Source: Chryseobacterium sp. 39-10
GTDB lineage: Bacteria > Bacteroidota > Bacteroidia > Flavobacteriales > Weeksellaceae
DNA: 49,413 nt
Assembly: GCA_001898255.1 (NCBI GenBank)
Contig: MKTK01000015.1
Location: 122,149-171,561 of the forward strand
Direction: 5' to 3'
Position 1 is the first letter of the stretch. Every line of letters starts with the position of its first letter. Positions 17,488 through 26,714 of this stretch are shown one piece after another. The notes beneath the pieces were generated by a model. That model did no database searches. It was given only the letters and a program-made list of their open reading frames with translations, and was not told where the DNA came from. A program made the position numbers and the translations under genes.

Positions 17488-18243
17488 TTGGAGCTTCACG
17501 AAAAATTAAGTGGTGCTATCATCACTTTTAATGAGGAGAAAAACATTCAGGAAGTACTTGAGTGTTTTGATTTTTGCGATGAAATTATTGTGGTTGATTC
17601 TTTCAGCACCGACCGTACGGTGGAGATTGCCAGACAAAATCCTAAGGTAAAAATTATTCAGCATGTGTTTGAGGATTTTACCACGCAGCGAAATTTGGCA
17701 CTGAATGCAGCAAAAAACGACTGGATACTTTTTCTGGATGGTGACGAGCGAATTACGCCCCAACTTAAAAGCGAAATAGTGGCAGAAATGGCAAAACCCG
17801 AGAAAAACGATGCTTATTATTTTTATCGTAAGTTTTTCTTTGAAGGCAAGCCGATTCACTTTTCTGGAACGCAAACTGATAAAAATTTCAGGTTGTTCCG
17901 AAAAAGCAAATGCCATTACAAAACCGATAAAAAAGTGCATGAAACACTGGAAGTGAACGGAAAAATTGGTTCGCTAAAAAACAAACTTTTGCATTATTCC
18001 GTAACCGACTACGCATCATACCGCGATAAAATGAAGCATTATGGCCAGTTGAAAGGGGAAGAACTTTACGAAAAGGGGAAAAAATATTCAGTTTTCACAC
18101 ATTTGAGCAAAGTGGCTTTCAAGTTCATCAAAACGTACTTTCTAAAGCTTGGTTTTCTTGATGGAGTTGATGGTTTTAAAATAAGTTACCTTCAAAGTTT
18201 GTATGTGGATTCTACGTATGAAACACTGAAGTTTAAGCAATAA
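17488..18243 (+). CDS. Family 2 glycosyltransferase, WaaE/KdtX-like, TTG start
   Basis: A 251-residue GT-A glycosyltransferase resembling the LPS-core WaaE/KdtX family. Motifs: LSGAIITFNEEKNI, IIVVDSFSTDRT and the metal-binding DGD (84-86) in LFLDGDERITP, followed by TQRNLAL-type segments and RKFFFEGKPIHFSGTQTDKNFRLF. The family's usual N-terminus falls within a few residues of TTG 17488, and no ATG is present in frame nearby (the in-frame codons after the rocD stop are ATC, ATT, TTG). The start is therefore non-canonical and probably depends on coupling to rocD. Likely role: addition of a sugar to lipopolysaccharide or a related glycan; donor and acceptor unknown. Confidence 0.88.
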   Translation: MELHEKLSGAIITFNEEKNIQEVLECFDFCDEIIVVDSFSTDRTVEIARQNPKVKIIQHVFEDFTTQRNLALNAAKNDWILFLDGDERITPQLKSEIVAEMAKPEKNDAYYFYRKFFFEGKPIHFSGTQTDKNFRLFRKSKCHYKTDKKVHETLEVNGKIGSLKNKLLHYSVTDYASYRDKMKHYGQLKGEELYEKGKKYSVFTHLSKVAFKFIKTYFLKLGFLDGVDGFKISYLQSLYVDSTYETLKFKQ

Positions 18244-18248
18244 TATGG

Positions 18249-19118
18249 CTACTTTTTAATGTAAACGCTTTTTTTATTTTTATAGAAGTGGTCAACAAAA
18301 TTTTTCAATTTCCTTTGTGTATTTGATTCCTTTACCCATATAGCATTTTCGGTAAGATCCATCTGCTCCACCTGTGAAAGAATTTGTTCTAGCGTGTAGT
18401 TTTTCATGAAGCATTCCTCAAGAAAATTGTTGATCATTTTGTTCCAGTAGGTCTTGTTGCCCCAATAATGTCCTACAAAATGATCTGCCGGCTTCAAACC
18501 TCCGCAATAGCTTAGTCCCAATGAAAAAGCAAACTGTTCTAAAAGTCGTCTTGTGACTCCATCTGCGCACATTGCATCGTTAATATTTAGCGTGTGTTCT
18601 AAGCATGGAAATCGTTGATGCGATATCCCGATGAGACCTGCATTCCACATTGCAGAAGTTCTATCGATCGTGATTACATCATAAGTTTTATTCTGCATCT
18701 GCTTCCACATAAGTTTTTCGGTTTTGGAACGTAGGTTTGCCAATTTCCCCTCTTCCAGATGCATGTAATTTTGTCCGTTTTTTAATCCGTCCCGCAGTAC
18801 GTTTATTTCTTGATAAAAGAAAGTGTCGCCATCTAAGTAAAGAATTGATTCAGACGGATATTTTTCTGCAACAAACAGTAATGCTTTAATTTTTACCCGC
18901 CAAAAAAACTGATGCTCGCCTTCCCATTCTTTTATTATTTTTCTGTTGATTGTGATAATTTCTACATGGTCTCCAAAAAAAAGAAATAGCGATGGATCTT
19001 CTGCCAAAACAATAATTCGCTCTTCCGCATTTTTTCTGATCATGGCCGTGAATATTGAAAAATACACTTGCCTATAGTGCTCCTTATTGTTGCCAAAAAC
19101 TAAGTACACAATATTCAT
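18249..19118 (-). CDS. Putative GT-A-fold glycosyltransferase
   Basis: A 289-residue protein that looks like a nucleotide-sugar glycosyltransferase distantly related to GT8: it starts MNIVYLVFGNNKEHY, and a DxD motif lies at 96-98 in ESILYLDGDTFFY. WNAGLIGI resembles the GT8 NAGV segment, and HYWGNK may be the C-terminal metal or phosphate ligand region. The family is not certain. It is convergent with the preceding glycosyltransferase, 5 bases apart, and lies on the opposite strand to the next one. It probably acts in the same surface-glycan pathway. Confidence 0.75.
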   Translation of the reverse strand: MNIVYLVFGNNKEHYRQVYFSIFTAMIRKNAEERIIVLAEDPSLFLFFGDHVEIITINRKIIKEWEGEHQFFWRVKIKALLFVAEKYPSESILYLDGDTFFYQEINVLRDGLKNGQNYMHLEEGKLANLRSKTEKLMWKQMQNKTYDVITIDRTSAMWNAGLIGISHQRFPCLEHTLNINDAMCADGVTRRLLEQFAFSLGLSYCGGLKPADHFVGHYWGNKTYWNKMINNFLEECFMKNYTLEQILSQVEQMDLTENAIWVKESNTQRKLKNFVDHFYKNKKSVYIKK

Positions 19119-19465
19119 GATAGTTATGGTTTTAAAACGTTACAGTTGTTGTAGCAGTCAAATGTAGTATAAAAGAGCGAATTTAAAAATTTGCAAGGTT
19201 GCATATTTTCTGTTAAATTGCGTGCCTAAAAAATGTGAAGCTTTTTGTTCGCCATTTTCTTTTTTTGTTAAAAATGAACCCCATGTTATTAGCTGTTATT
19301 CTAAAGTTTATTCGATATTGATTCTCGTTAATTAATTTGATGTCTTTTGGATGTAATAAGCTTCGTCACACACGCATAAAAATTTGTTAATTACGGGCAA
19401 TAATTGTAATTTAGGGTAAGTAATTTTTAATAAACATTTTCAACACATTAAGTGTCATCATTTGA
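19119..19465. other. 347-base AT-rich intergenic region between divergent glycosyltransferases
   Basis: No ORF, tRNA or convincing terminator is seen. It separates the minus-strand gene ending its 5' side at 19118 from the plus-strand gene starting at 19466, so it must hold at least two promoters. A minus-strand TACATTTG box (19159-19166) is the best candidate for the left gene. I see no exact plus-strand box close to 19466. Confidence 0.6.
19159..19166 (-). promoter_or_regulatory. Predicted -7 box for the 18249-19118 gene
   Basis: Minus strand TACATTTG, an exact TAnnTTTG match 41 bases before the start. The nearest TTG upstream is 27 bases away, longer than the usual spacing. Confidence 0.4.
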
Positions 19466-20431
19466 ATGATTAATAATCCATTAATAAGTATCATTATTCC
19501 TTGTTACAATGCAGAGCAGGGTTTAGAAAAATGTTTGGATTCTGTTGTTCGGCAACACTATCAGAACTTGGAAATTGTCATAGTAGATGATGGTTCGGAA
19601 GATGGCTCTTCAATTATATATGATGAATTCCAAAAGAAAGATAAACGGATAAAAATTATCAAACAGAAAAATTCTGGCGTATCCAAAGCAAGAAATGTAG
19701 GTGTTGAAGCTGTAACAGGTGAATATATTTGTTTTGTAGATGCTGATGATTGGGTAGAACCGGAATATTGTACGGAGTTGTATCATCTGCTGGTAACCGA
19801 AAAAGCAGATATTGCCATTATTGAAGCATCTTACGAGAATGAAGATGGAGTAGTAGTTTTTAGTAAGCCTGTTTCGGAAGAAAAAATATTCGACGGGCAA
19901 AGAGCGTTAATTCTACTGTTGGAAGATGAGGAAATCCAAAGTCATCCATGGGGTAAACTGTATAAGACCCATTTATTAAAAAATATTTACTTTTCGGAAC
20001 ATCTAAAGTGTTTTGAAGATTACTCTACACTTTTCAAAATATTCAACAAGGCGATAAAGGTTGCTATTTCCGACAAAAAACTTTATCATTATATTCAGCG
20101 AGATGACAGTCTTTCTCATAATATGTCGCCTGAGAATGCTTATCTTTTCTTCCTTGCGTTGATGGAAGTTTTTAATTTTTGGGAACAGGCAGATTTGCCT
20201 GAAAATCAAAATAAGATAATCCAGAATATCATCAGGAAGTTGCTTATGGTATTGAAAAGGATTTTAAGAAATACAGAGAACGATCAAATGCTTAGGGAAA
20301 AAGAAGAGATAAGAGTATCATTTAAGCCATTCCTAAAATATTCTGCATCGATGATTGGTGTGGAGTATTATTCTTATTTAAGATTGTATTATTATTACCC
20401 CACTTTGTTTGCTAAAGTAATTGGTAAATAG
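19466..20431 (+). CDS. Family 2 glycosyltransferase
   Basis: A 321-residue enzyme with a textbook N-terminal GT2 domain: PLISIIIPCYNAEQGLEKCL, VIVDDGSEDGS (38-48), the SGVSKARNVGVE segment and the metal-binding VDADDW (91-96). The C-terminal 120 residues are less conserved and helical. It is the only plus-strand gene in the middle of the cluster and stands alone between two minus-strand units. Sugar and acceptor cannot be read from sequence; capsule or O-antigen-type synthesis is the usual role. Confidence 0.92.
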   Translation: MINNPLISIIIPCYNAEQGLEKCLDSVVRQHYQNLEIVIVDDGSEDGSSIIYDEFQKKDKRIKIIKQKNSGVSKARNVGVEAVTGEYICFVDADDWVEPEYCTELYHLLVTEKADIAIIEASYENEDGVVVFSKPVSEEKIFDGQRALILLLEDEEIQSHPWGKLYKTHLLKNIYFSEHLKCFEDYSTLFKIFNKAIKVAISDKKLYHYIQRDDSLSHNMSPENAYLFFLALMEVFNFWEQADLPENQNKIIQNIIRKLLMVLKRILRNTENDQMLREKEEIRVSFKPFLKYSASMIGVEYYSYLRLYYYYPTLFAKVIGK

Positions 20432-20472
20432 AGTTTCTAGTTTCATTTGAAACGATAGCGAAAATCTCTCTC

Positions 20473-21300
20473 CTAATTTTTCATTTTAAATTTCGGCAAG
20501 AAAATGAGAAACAGACTGATAATCCATTTGAAAATGCGCCACGCTATAGGATATTTTTTGATATGTAACACTTGTTGAATTCGTTTTACCCGTGCTTCTT
20601 TTGCTAAAAACAGATCATCTTTAAATGCTGAAAAATATTTCTGAATGGTAATTTCTCTTTCTTCATCGTACATTGCGCGGTTTTTAGGGTCGGCCGAAAT
20701 TCCTGAGAAATCGTAGTAGCAAATTATTTCGTCGATATGTTTATAAGAAACATTGTAGAGACAAATAAGAATGATGAAGAACTCCCAGTCTGCACATATT
20801 TTGTAATCTTCATTGTAAAAAAAATAATCGTAGAAGAGTGATCTTTTAATGAAGGCAGCCTGATGATTGATTCCATCATCGTAAAAGAAACCAAAACGAA
20901 GTTTTTTAGGAGGTTTTATCACTTTATTATATCCCCTATTGTTGAAAAAAAGGGAGTTTCCGTACAAGATGTCGATATTTGAATTGAAGCTTTCTTGAAC
21001 CTTTTCCAGAACCGTAGAATCATAAAAATAGTCACCACTGTTCATAAATATAACGTAATCGCCGGTTGCTTTTCTTATTCCTTTGTTCATTGCGTTATAC
21101 ACACCGGAATCTTTTTCGCTCAGCCAGTAGTTGATTTGGTGATTATTTTCAATTAATTCTTTTCCTCCATCTGTGCTTCCGCCGTCTATTACGATAAATT
21201 CAAAATCAGTCCATGTTTGGCGGGCTACAGAGTCAGTAGTTTTAATTAAACCTTCTTTGTTATTATAATTGATGGTTATTATGCTCAGTTTGCAACTCAT
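20473..21300 (-). CDS. Family 2 glycosyltransferase, WcaA-like
   Basis: A 275-residue GT2 enzyme. Motifs: KLSIITINYNNKEGL, FIVIDGGSTDGG (35-46), SGVYNAMNKGIRKATGDY, and MNSGD (86-90) in place of the usual DxD, as is normal for this subgroup. The last 25 residues (IFKWIISLFLIFLP) are hydrophobic and amphipathic and may anchor it to the inner membrane. It is the last gene of a four-gene minus-strand unit and starts 22 bases after the preceding glycosyltransferase stop. It probably extends a surface polysaccharide. Confidence 0.9.
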   Translation of the reverse strand: MSCKLSIITINYNNKEGLIKTTDSVARQTWTDFEFIVIDGGSTDGGKELIENNHQINYWLSEKDSGVYNAMNKGIRKATGDYVIFMNSGDYFYDSTVLEKVQESFNSNIDILYGNSLFFNNRGYNKVIKPPKKLRFGFFYDDGINHQAAFIKRSLFYDYFFYNEDYKICADWEFFIILICLYNVSYKHIDEIICYYDFSGISADPKNRAMYDEEREITIQKYFSAFKDDLFLAKEARVKRIQQVLHIKKYPIAWRIFKWIISLFLIFLPKFKMKN

Positions 21301-21322
21301 TTATTTATCTGTGTATTATTGC

Positions 21323-22447
21323 TTAATTTATTGAACTTAAATATACCTGCATGCACTGTTCTGCAGCTTCATTCCAGTCGTATTTTTTTGCATGCTGCAA
21401 TCCTTTTTCTGAATAGCATTGTCTAAGTTTTTCGTCAGACAATAGCATTTGGATTTTATCCCGTAGGTCTTGTTCTGAATAAGAATCAAAATAGATGCCC
21501 GCGTCCCCGGCAATTTCAGGAAGCGATCCGCATTTGGTTAGAACGATGGGGCAACCGCAAGCCATTGATTCTACAACGGGAATGCCAAATCCTTCATACA
21601 GCGATGGAAAGATAAAGGCCACAGCGTTTTTATAAAAGTGGGCCAATTCATTTTCCCGAAAATTTCTTTGGATAATCTGTTTCTCTATACCAAAATTTTT
21701 GATGAATTCAGTTTCTTCTTCAGTAAATGCGCCACCACCAGCCGCGATCAGCATCAGTTCTTTATTATTTTGCAGAATTGGCACCATTGCCTTGACCAAA
21801 AACTTAAAGTTCTTGTAATTTGACCTTGCTCCAACATAAAGAAGATAGTTTTCAGGAAGATCAACCTTTATTTTTGGGTCATACACAATAGAACTTCCGT
21901 GGTAGATGACCTCAATTTTTTCTGGATCAATGGATGGGAAAAACGTTAAAATATCTTTTTTTGTATTATGAGAAACGGCAATAATCTTAGTGGCCTTTTC
22001 GATTAGTATTTTTTTGTTGTCAACAACATTGTAAGGATCATCTGTAAAATACTGTGGCATCATTTCATGAATCATATCGTAAACAGTCAATACAAATGGC
22101 TTGTTGCCAATAAATTTCAGGAAGTAGGGATTGTAGTAGGTCGGGATAAAGAGGTCATAATCCTTTGCACGGAAATATTTTTCAATTAATTGATCTGACT
22201 TTTTTTTCCTAAAGCTTTTTGTACTGATTTTAAAAAAATTTAAAATATTTAGCAATATATTAAGGTTTTTATTTTCAACAAGTAGTGTTGTGTTTTTTAT
22301 GTAGGCATTATCAGATTGATAGATGGGTAAAAAAATGTCAATATCATTTTTTTTAGAAAGAATGGAAAATATTTCAGTATAATATCTGGAAATACCTCCA
22401 TATGTTTGTTGATAAAAAATCTGCGGATCCAGTAGTATTTTCATCAT
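21323..22447 (-). CDS. Family 4 glycosyltransferase
   Basis: A 374-residue GT-B glycosyltransferase. The N-terminal half includes FYQQTYGGISRYYTEIF; the C-terminal GT4 domain begins around LLYVGARSNYKNFKFLVKA and contains the E-x7-E motif region FPSLYEGFGIPVVESMACG. The start is either of two adjacent ATGs (22447 or 22444). Homologues of this MKILLDPQIF type often transfer mannose or rhamnose in O-antigen synthesis. Base composition is strikingly AT-rich with long T runs around 22200-22400, more than the housekeeping genes nearby. Confidence 0.92.
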   Translation of the reverse strand: MMKILLDPQIFYQQTYGGISRYYTEIFSILSKKNDIDIFLPIYQSDNAYIKNTTLLVENKNLNILLNILNFFKISTKSFRKKKSDQLIEKYFRAKDYDLFIPTYYNPYFLKFIGNKPFVLTVYDMIHEMMPQYFTDDPYNVVDNKKILIEKATKIIAVSHNTKKDILTFFPSIDPEKIEVIYHGSSIVYDPKIKVDLPENYLLYVGARSNYKNFKFLVKAMVPILQNNKELMLIAAGGGAFTEEETEFIKNFGIEKQIIQRNFRENELAHFYKNAVAFIFPSLYEGFGIPVVESMACGCPIVLTKCGSLPEIAGDAGIYFDSYSEQDLRDKIQMLLSDEKLRQCYSEKGLQHAKKYDWNEAAEQCMQVYLSSIN

Positions 22448-22546
22448 TGCAGTAGATGATCTTTTTAATTTCTGTTTTGGTTAATATCAAGTTGCATATA
22501 GTACTTCATTTTGCGAAAATGTTTCGCTACAGCCTATATAAATTGG

Positions 22547-23482
22547 TTAATGAGGATCTAAACGAAAATACTTCTCCAATACCAGTAGTGAACATAATTT
22601 TTCAATGTTAGGATTCCAAAATTGCTCACAATATTCGTTAGCATTCTTAATGATTTCGAGGCATTTTTCTGGGTGTGCAAGGTAAAAATTCAATTGTTCT
22701 TCCAGGTCAGAATAGTCATCTTTAATTTCGATAAAATGCTTGCCTCCTTCCAATTTGCCTTCCATAAACCAAGATTCCATAATGGGTTTGGTAGTTACAG
22801 CAACAGAATTAGAAGACATTATCCACTTGAGGTTAGTTGCTACATCATTACCTCTCAAACTGAGAATAAATTTATATTCCAAATGTTTTTTGAGAGATAT
22901 TTTGGGTTTGTACCAATCCTGATTTCCTCCTTTTTTATTAACCTGCGCCAGATTGCACAGCGGATGATTAAAGTAACGTTCATAAAACAAATATCGGTGC
23001 ATCTGATAAACTGCACCCCTGCCAATCATCAAACTTTTTTTGTTTTCAAATGCTTGATCATCATCCACCCAAACGAAGTGTCGCACTTTGTCAAGATTCA
23101 GCAACACGCTGTTTTTGTTATCTTCAAAAAGCGGACGACTTTTTACTATTGACGGAAATTCTGGAACGTAAGTTACATCCCCGAAATCTACATTTAATGG
23201 TAGATTTTCATCAAAATACTGGGCATATTCGAAAGTATCGAAATAGTAAGCTTTTGGGCTGATAGGTTTTTTCAGGTCCTTAACCAGCACGCTCGATGGA
23301 TTGGGAGTAAAGGAGCTTTTGCAATAATAATCAACACGCTGCTGCACATATTCAAGTTGCTCAGTGCTTAATTTAGAGCTCAGTTGCGCAACTACAGTGC
23401 TGTAATCATACTTGCAGGGTGCTAAAATTCGGGCATACCCTTTCAAGTACAGAGCTGGCTTGCTTTTTTTTATTATTGCCAT
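22547..23482 (-). CDS. GT90 (CAP10-like) glycosyltransferase
   Basis: A 311-residue protein that I place in glycosyltransferase family 90, the CAP10/LpsA lipopolysaccharide-modifying group, from the conserved C-terminal part: KHLEYKFILSLRGNDVATN, LKWIMSSNSVAV, then KHFIEIKDDYSDLEEQ and CLEIIKNANEYCEQF. GT90 enzymes transfer xylose or glucose; bacterial members modify lipopolysaccharide. It starts 9 bases after the cupin gene stop, so the two are translated from one message, and 99 bases separate it from the GT4 gene. Donor and acceptor are not predictable from sequence alone. Confidence 0.8.
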   Translation of the reverse strand: MAIIKKSKPALYLKGYARILAPCKYDYSTVVAQLSSKLSTEQLEYVQQRVDYYCKSSFTPNPSSVLVKDLKKPISPKAYYFDTFEYAQYFDENLPLNVDFGDVTYVPEFPSIVKSRPLFEDNKNSVLLNLDKVRHFVWVDDDQAFENKKSLMIGRGAVYQMHRYLFYERYFNHPLCNLAQVNKKGGNQDWYKPKISLKKHLEYKFILSLRGNDVATNLKWIMSSNSVAVTTKPIMESWFMEGKLEGGKHFIEIKDDYSDLEEQLNFYLAHPEKCLEIIKNANEYCEQFWNPNIEKLCSLLVLEKYFRLDPH

Positions 23483-23491
23483 TTTTATGAA

Positions 23492-23833
23492 TTACCTCAA
23501 GTACTCGTCCTCGAGGCGCACAATATCATCCTCGCCAAAGTAAGTTCCTGTTTGCACTTCGATAAAAGTAACGGGCTGATCGGTTAAATTCATGATCCGA
23601 TGTTTAGCGCCTTGCGGAATAAAAATACTCTGCCCATACCCAAGAGAAATCTGTTCGTCATTTAAAACGATGGTTGCGTTACCCTCAATAATTGTCCATT
23701 GCTCCTGGCGTTTGTGGTGATATTGATAAGACAATTTACCGCCCGGATTCACAACAATTCTTTTCAGCTTATAATGTGGCTCATCTGCCAACACATAATA
23801 AGTTCCCCATGGTCTTTCGCCGATTTCTAACAT
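23492..23833 (-). CDS. Mannose-6-phosphate isomerase type II cupin protein (stand-alone)
   Basis: A 113-residue single cupin that matches the C-terminal isomerase half of bifunctional ManC/AlgA: RPWGTYYVL, KLSYQYHHKRQEQWTIIEG (metal-binding His and Glu), and SIFIPQGAKHRIMN. The nucleotidyltransferase half of ManC is absent, so it can at most interconvert fructose-6-phosphate and mannose-6-phosphate. The ATG at 23833 (MLEIGERPWG) matches the family start; an in-frame TTG upstream lies within the predicted promoter. As first gene of the minus-strand glycan unit it suggests a mannose-derived sugar in the product. Confidence 0.88.
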   Translation of the reverse strand: MLEIGERPWGTYYVLADEPHYKLKRIVVNPGGKLSYQYHHKRQEQWTIIEGNATIVLNDEQISLGYGQSIFIPQGAKHRIMNLTDQPVTFIEVQTGTYFGEDDIVRLEDEYLR

Positions 23834-23851
23834 TAATTTCTTTATTTGATG

Positions 23852-23859
23852 CAAAAATA
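23852..23859 (-). promoter_or_regulatory. Predicted -7 box for the cupin-GT90-GT4-GT2 unit
   Basis: Minus strand TATTTTTG, an exact TAnnTTTG match 19 bases before the cupin start. No clear -33 element. Confidence 0.5.
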
Positions 23860-23959
23860 ATCAAAAAATAGTAAAGAATGTTGCCGGTTCTAATCGGGTG
23901 GGCAAAAAAGCAACCGCTTAATTCTCTGCCTTTGCTTTCTGCATCCTGTCAATTTTCAC

Positions 23960-23967
23960 TAAATTTG
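23960..23967 (+). promoter_or_regulatory. Predicted -7 box for gltX
   Basis: TAAATTTG, an exact match 23 bases before the gltX ATG. The nearest TTTG (23931-23934) is 25 bases upstream, slightly beyond normal spacing. Confidence 0.55.
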
Positions 23968-23989
23968 CGGTTTAAAATTTATTAAAATA

Positions 23990-25501
23990 ATGAGCAGAGT
24001 AAGAGTGCGTTTTGCACCAAGTCCCACAGGACCATTGCATTTAGGAGGAGTAAGAACAGCATTGTACGACTATCTTTTTGCCAAGAACCAAGGCGGCGAT
24101 TTTGTATTGAGAATTGAAGATACCGACACTGCAAGGTATGTTGAAGGAGCCGAAGAATATATCATGGAGGCATTGGAATGGTGTGGATTAATTCCTGACG
24201 AAAGCCCTAAAATTGGCGGCCCCTATGGCCCTTACAAACAATCGGAACGTCGAGATATCTACGATAAATATTTGCTGGAAATACTTAAAACCGATTACGC
24301 TTATCTTGCATTTGATACACCGGAAGAACTTGACGAAATACGTAAGGAATTTGAGCAAACCGGGGAAGTTTTTGCTTACAATTATCTCACCAGAAACCGG
24401 CTGAAAAACTCGCTCACTTTGTCGGAAGTGGAAGTACTGAAATTACTGCACGAGAAAGTGCCCTATGTTGTCCGCTTCAAAATGCCTGTGGATAAAACCC
24501 TCAATCTGGAAGACATGATTCGAGGTAAATTTTCGGTGAATACCAATACATTAGATGATAAAGTTCTGGTGAAAAATGATGGTATGCCAACTTATCATTT
24601 TGCTAATATTGTGGATGATCATGAGATGAAAATTTCACACGTTATCCGTGGTGAAGAGTGGCTTCCTTCATTAGGTTTGCATTATTTGCTTTATGAAGCA
24701 ATGGGTTGGGAAAGGCCGCAATTTGCTCATCTTTCCTTGATCCTGAAACCTGAAGGAAAAGGAAAACTTAGCAAGCGCGATGGCGATAAATTCGGATTTC
24801 CGGTATTTCCGTTAAATTTTAAAGATCCTGCTACAGGAGTAGTTTCTAAAGGATATCGTGAAGAAGGTTATCTTCCGGATGCATTCATCAACATGGTAGC
24901 ATTGCTTGGCTGGAGTCCGGCAAACGATAAAGAAATTTTGTCTTTAGATGAAATGGTAAAAGAGTTCGATTTAAATAAAGTTCACAAAGCCGGAGCCAGA
25001 TTCAGTAAAGAGAAAGCAGAATGGTTCAACCATGAGTACCTGAAAACAAAATCGGACGAGGAGATTTTGGGTATGTTAAAAAATACTGAAGGGGTTGATT
25101 TTCAAGGTATGGAAGATGAAAAGCTGATCAAAATTATCGGTTTGATGAAAGAGCGTGCTACTTTCGCAAAAGATATTTATAATGATGGCCGATTCTTCTT
25201 TGAAACACCTGTTGTGTATGATGAAAAGGCAGTGAAAAAAGCATGGAACCCGGACACGGCCACAATTTTGGGAGAACTTGTTTCCGTTTTGCAAGCTTCA
25301 AACTTCAAGGCAGAAACATTAAGAGAAGAGATTCATGCATTTGCCGAAGACAGATCTTTAGGAATGGGAAAAGTGATGATGCCGCTCCGACTGAGTTTAG
25401 TGGGAGAATTAAAAGGTCCTGATGTGCCGGATATCTTGGAGATTCTGGGAAAAGAGGAGAGTATTATGCGAATTAATAATGCGGTAAAAATTATCGTTTA
25501 G
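23990..25501 (+). CDS. gltX: Glutamyl-tRNA synthetase
   Basis: Charges tRNA-Glu (and in some bacteria tRNA-Gln) with glutamate. A 503-residue class I synthetase starting RVRVRFAPSPTGPLHLGG, with the HIGH-equivalent HLGG (17-20) and the KMSKS-equivalent KLSKR (259-263). The DTDTARYVEGAEEYI segment is typical. The C-terminal anticodon-binding domain runs from about residue 340. Length agrees with bacterial GluRS. It is followed by accA in the same direction, 103 bases on. Confidence 0.97.
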   Translation: MSRVRVRFAPSPTGPLHLGGVRTALYDYLFAKNQGGDFVLRIEDTDTARYVEGAEEYIMEALEWCGLIPDESPKIGGPYGPYKQSERRDIYDKYLLEILKTDYAYLAFDTPEELDEIRKEFEQTGEVFAYNYLTRNRLKNSLTLSEVEVLKLLHEKVPYVVRFKMPVDKTLNLEDMIRGKFSVNTNTLDDKVLVKNDGMPTYHFANIVDDHEMKISHVIRGEEWLPSLGLHYLLYEAMGWERPQFAHLSLILKPEGKGKLSKRDGDKFGFPVFPLNFKDPATGVVSKGYREEGYLPDAFINMVALLGWSPANDKEILSLDEMVKEFDLNKVHKAGARFSKEKAEWFNHEYLKTKSDEEILGMLKNTEGVDFQGMEDEKLIKIIGLMKERATFAKDIYNDGRFFFETPVVYDEKAVKKAWNPDTATILGELVSVLQASNFKAETLREEIHAFAEDRSLGMGKVMMPLRLSLVGELKGPDVPDILEILGKEESIMRINNAVKIIV

Positions 25502-25517
25502 TTTTCCATAAAATCAC

Positions 25518-25525
25518 TAAATTTG
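25518..25525 (+). promoter_or_regulatory. Predicted -7 box for accA
   Basis: TAAATTTG, an exact match in the spacer after gltX, 79 bases before the accA start. A weaker TTAATTTG box lies at 25554-25561 with a TTG 17 bases upstream, so two start points are possible. Confidence 0.4.
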
Positions 25526-25604
25526 AATGCACATTGCGACGAAATGATTGTCATTAATTTGCAGTGGTAAAATTGAAATCCCTGAAAGCTATTAATAAAG
25601 AAAA

Positions 25605-26561
25605 ATGGAATATTTAAGTTTTGAACTTCCTGTAAAAGAACTGATGGATCAGTATCAAACCTGTTCGTTGGTGGGGGAAGAAAGCGGTGTAGATGTGAAG
25701 CTCGCCTGCTCCCAGATCGAAGACAAAATCATCGAAAAGAAGAAGGAAATCTACGAAAACCTTAGTCCTTGGCAAAGAGTGCAGCTCTCTCGTCATCCGG
25801 ATCGTCCTTATACATTAGATTTTATTAAAGGAATTGTAGATAAAGACAGTTTCTTGGAATTGCATGGCGATCGTAATTTTGCAGATGACCCTGCAATGGT
25901 CGGCGGTTTGGCAAAAATTGACGGAAAAGCTGTTATGCTTATAGGGACTCAGAAGGGAAGAACCACTAAGGAAAGACAATACCGCAGATTCGGCATGAGC
26001 AATCCGGAAGGTTACAGAAAAGCACTTCGACTGATGAAACTTGCTGAGAAATTCCGCATTCCCGTGGTAACATTTATCGACACTCCCGGTGCGTATCCTG
26101 GATTGGAAGCTGAAGAGAGAGGTCAGGGTGAAGCAATTGCCAAAAATATTTTAGAAATGACGATGCTTAAAACCCCAATCTTTTGCTACATCATAGGTGA
26201 GGGTGCGAGTGGAGGAGCATTGGGAATTGGTGTGGGTAATAAGGTGTATATGCTGGAAAATACTTGGTACACAGTAATTGCACCGGAAAGTTGCTCATCT
26301 ATTCTTTGGCGAAACTGGGATCATAAGGAAGATGCTGCCAATGCACTGAAACTTACGCCGAAAGATGCACTTCATGAGAAATTTATCGACGGAATAATTG
26401 AGGAACCACTGGGTGGCGCTCATTATGAACCGCAAGTAGCATTTGATAATTTGAAATCTTCAATTCTTCAGAATATCAATGCATTTTCCAAATTTACAGG
26501 CAAAGAACTTGAAACCCAAAGACAGGACAAATTCATTGCAATGGGACAGTTTAAAGGGTAA
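25605..26561 (+). CDS. accA: Acetyl-CoA carboxylase carboxyltransferase subunit alpha
   Basis: Forms, with AccD, the carboxyltransferase that moves the carboxyl group from biotin to acetyl-CoA. The 318-residue product has the AccA landmarks [70 protein letters not shown] and [16 protein letters not shown]. Length is typical. It is unlinked from accBC (11 kb left). A strong terminator follows directly. Confidence 0.97.
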   Translation: MEYLSFELPVKELMDQYQTCSLVGEESGVDVKLACSQIEDKIIEKKKEIYENLSPWQRVQLSRHPDRPYTLDFIKGIVDKDSFLELHGDRNFADDPAMVGGLAKIDGKAVMLIGTQKGRTTKERQYRRFGMSNPEGYRKALRLMKLAEKFRIPVVTFIDTPGAYPGLEAEERGQGEAIAKNILEMTMLKTPIFCYIIGEGASGGALGIGVGNKVYMLENTWYTVIAPESCSSILWRNWDHKEDAANALKLTPKDALHEKFIDGIIEEPLGGAHYEPQVAFDNLKSSILQNINAFSKFTGKELETQRQDKFIAMGQFKG

Positions 26562-26581
26562 TCAAATAAAAAAGTAATAAA

Positions 26582-26613
26582 AAATCCTGAAGCGGTTAGT
26601 TTCAGGATTTTTT
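26582..26613 (+). terminator. Rho-independent terminator after accA
   Basis: A perfect 10-bp stem (AAATCCTGAA with TTCAGGATTT), 9-base loop and a T run, 20 bases past the accA stop. Confidence 0.92.
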
Positions 26614-26714
26614 GTTCTTAATTGCTTTCTAAAAATGACAATGAGTTGTCACCATCGCACGGTTATTATCACTGAATCCAGCTTATTAACTGGTATGAAT
26701 AAAAATAAAAAGTA

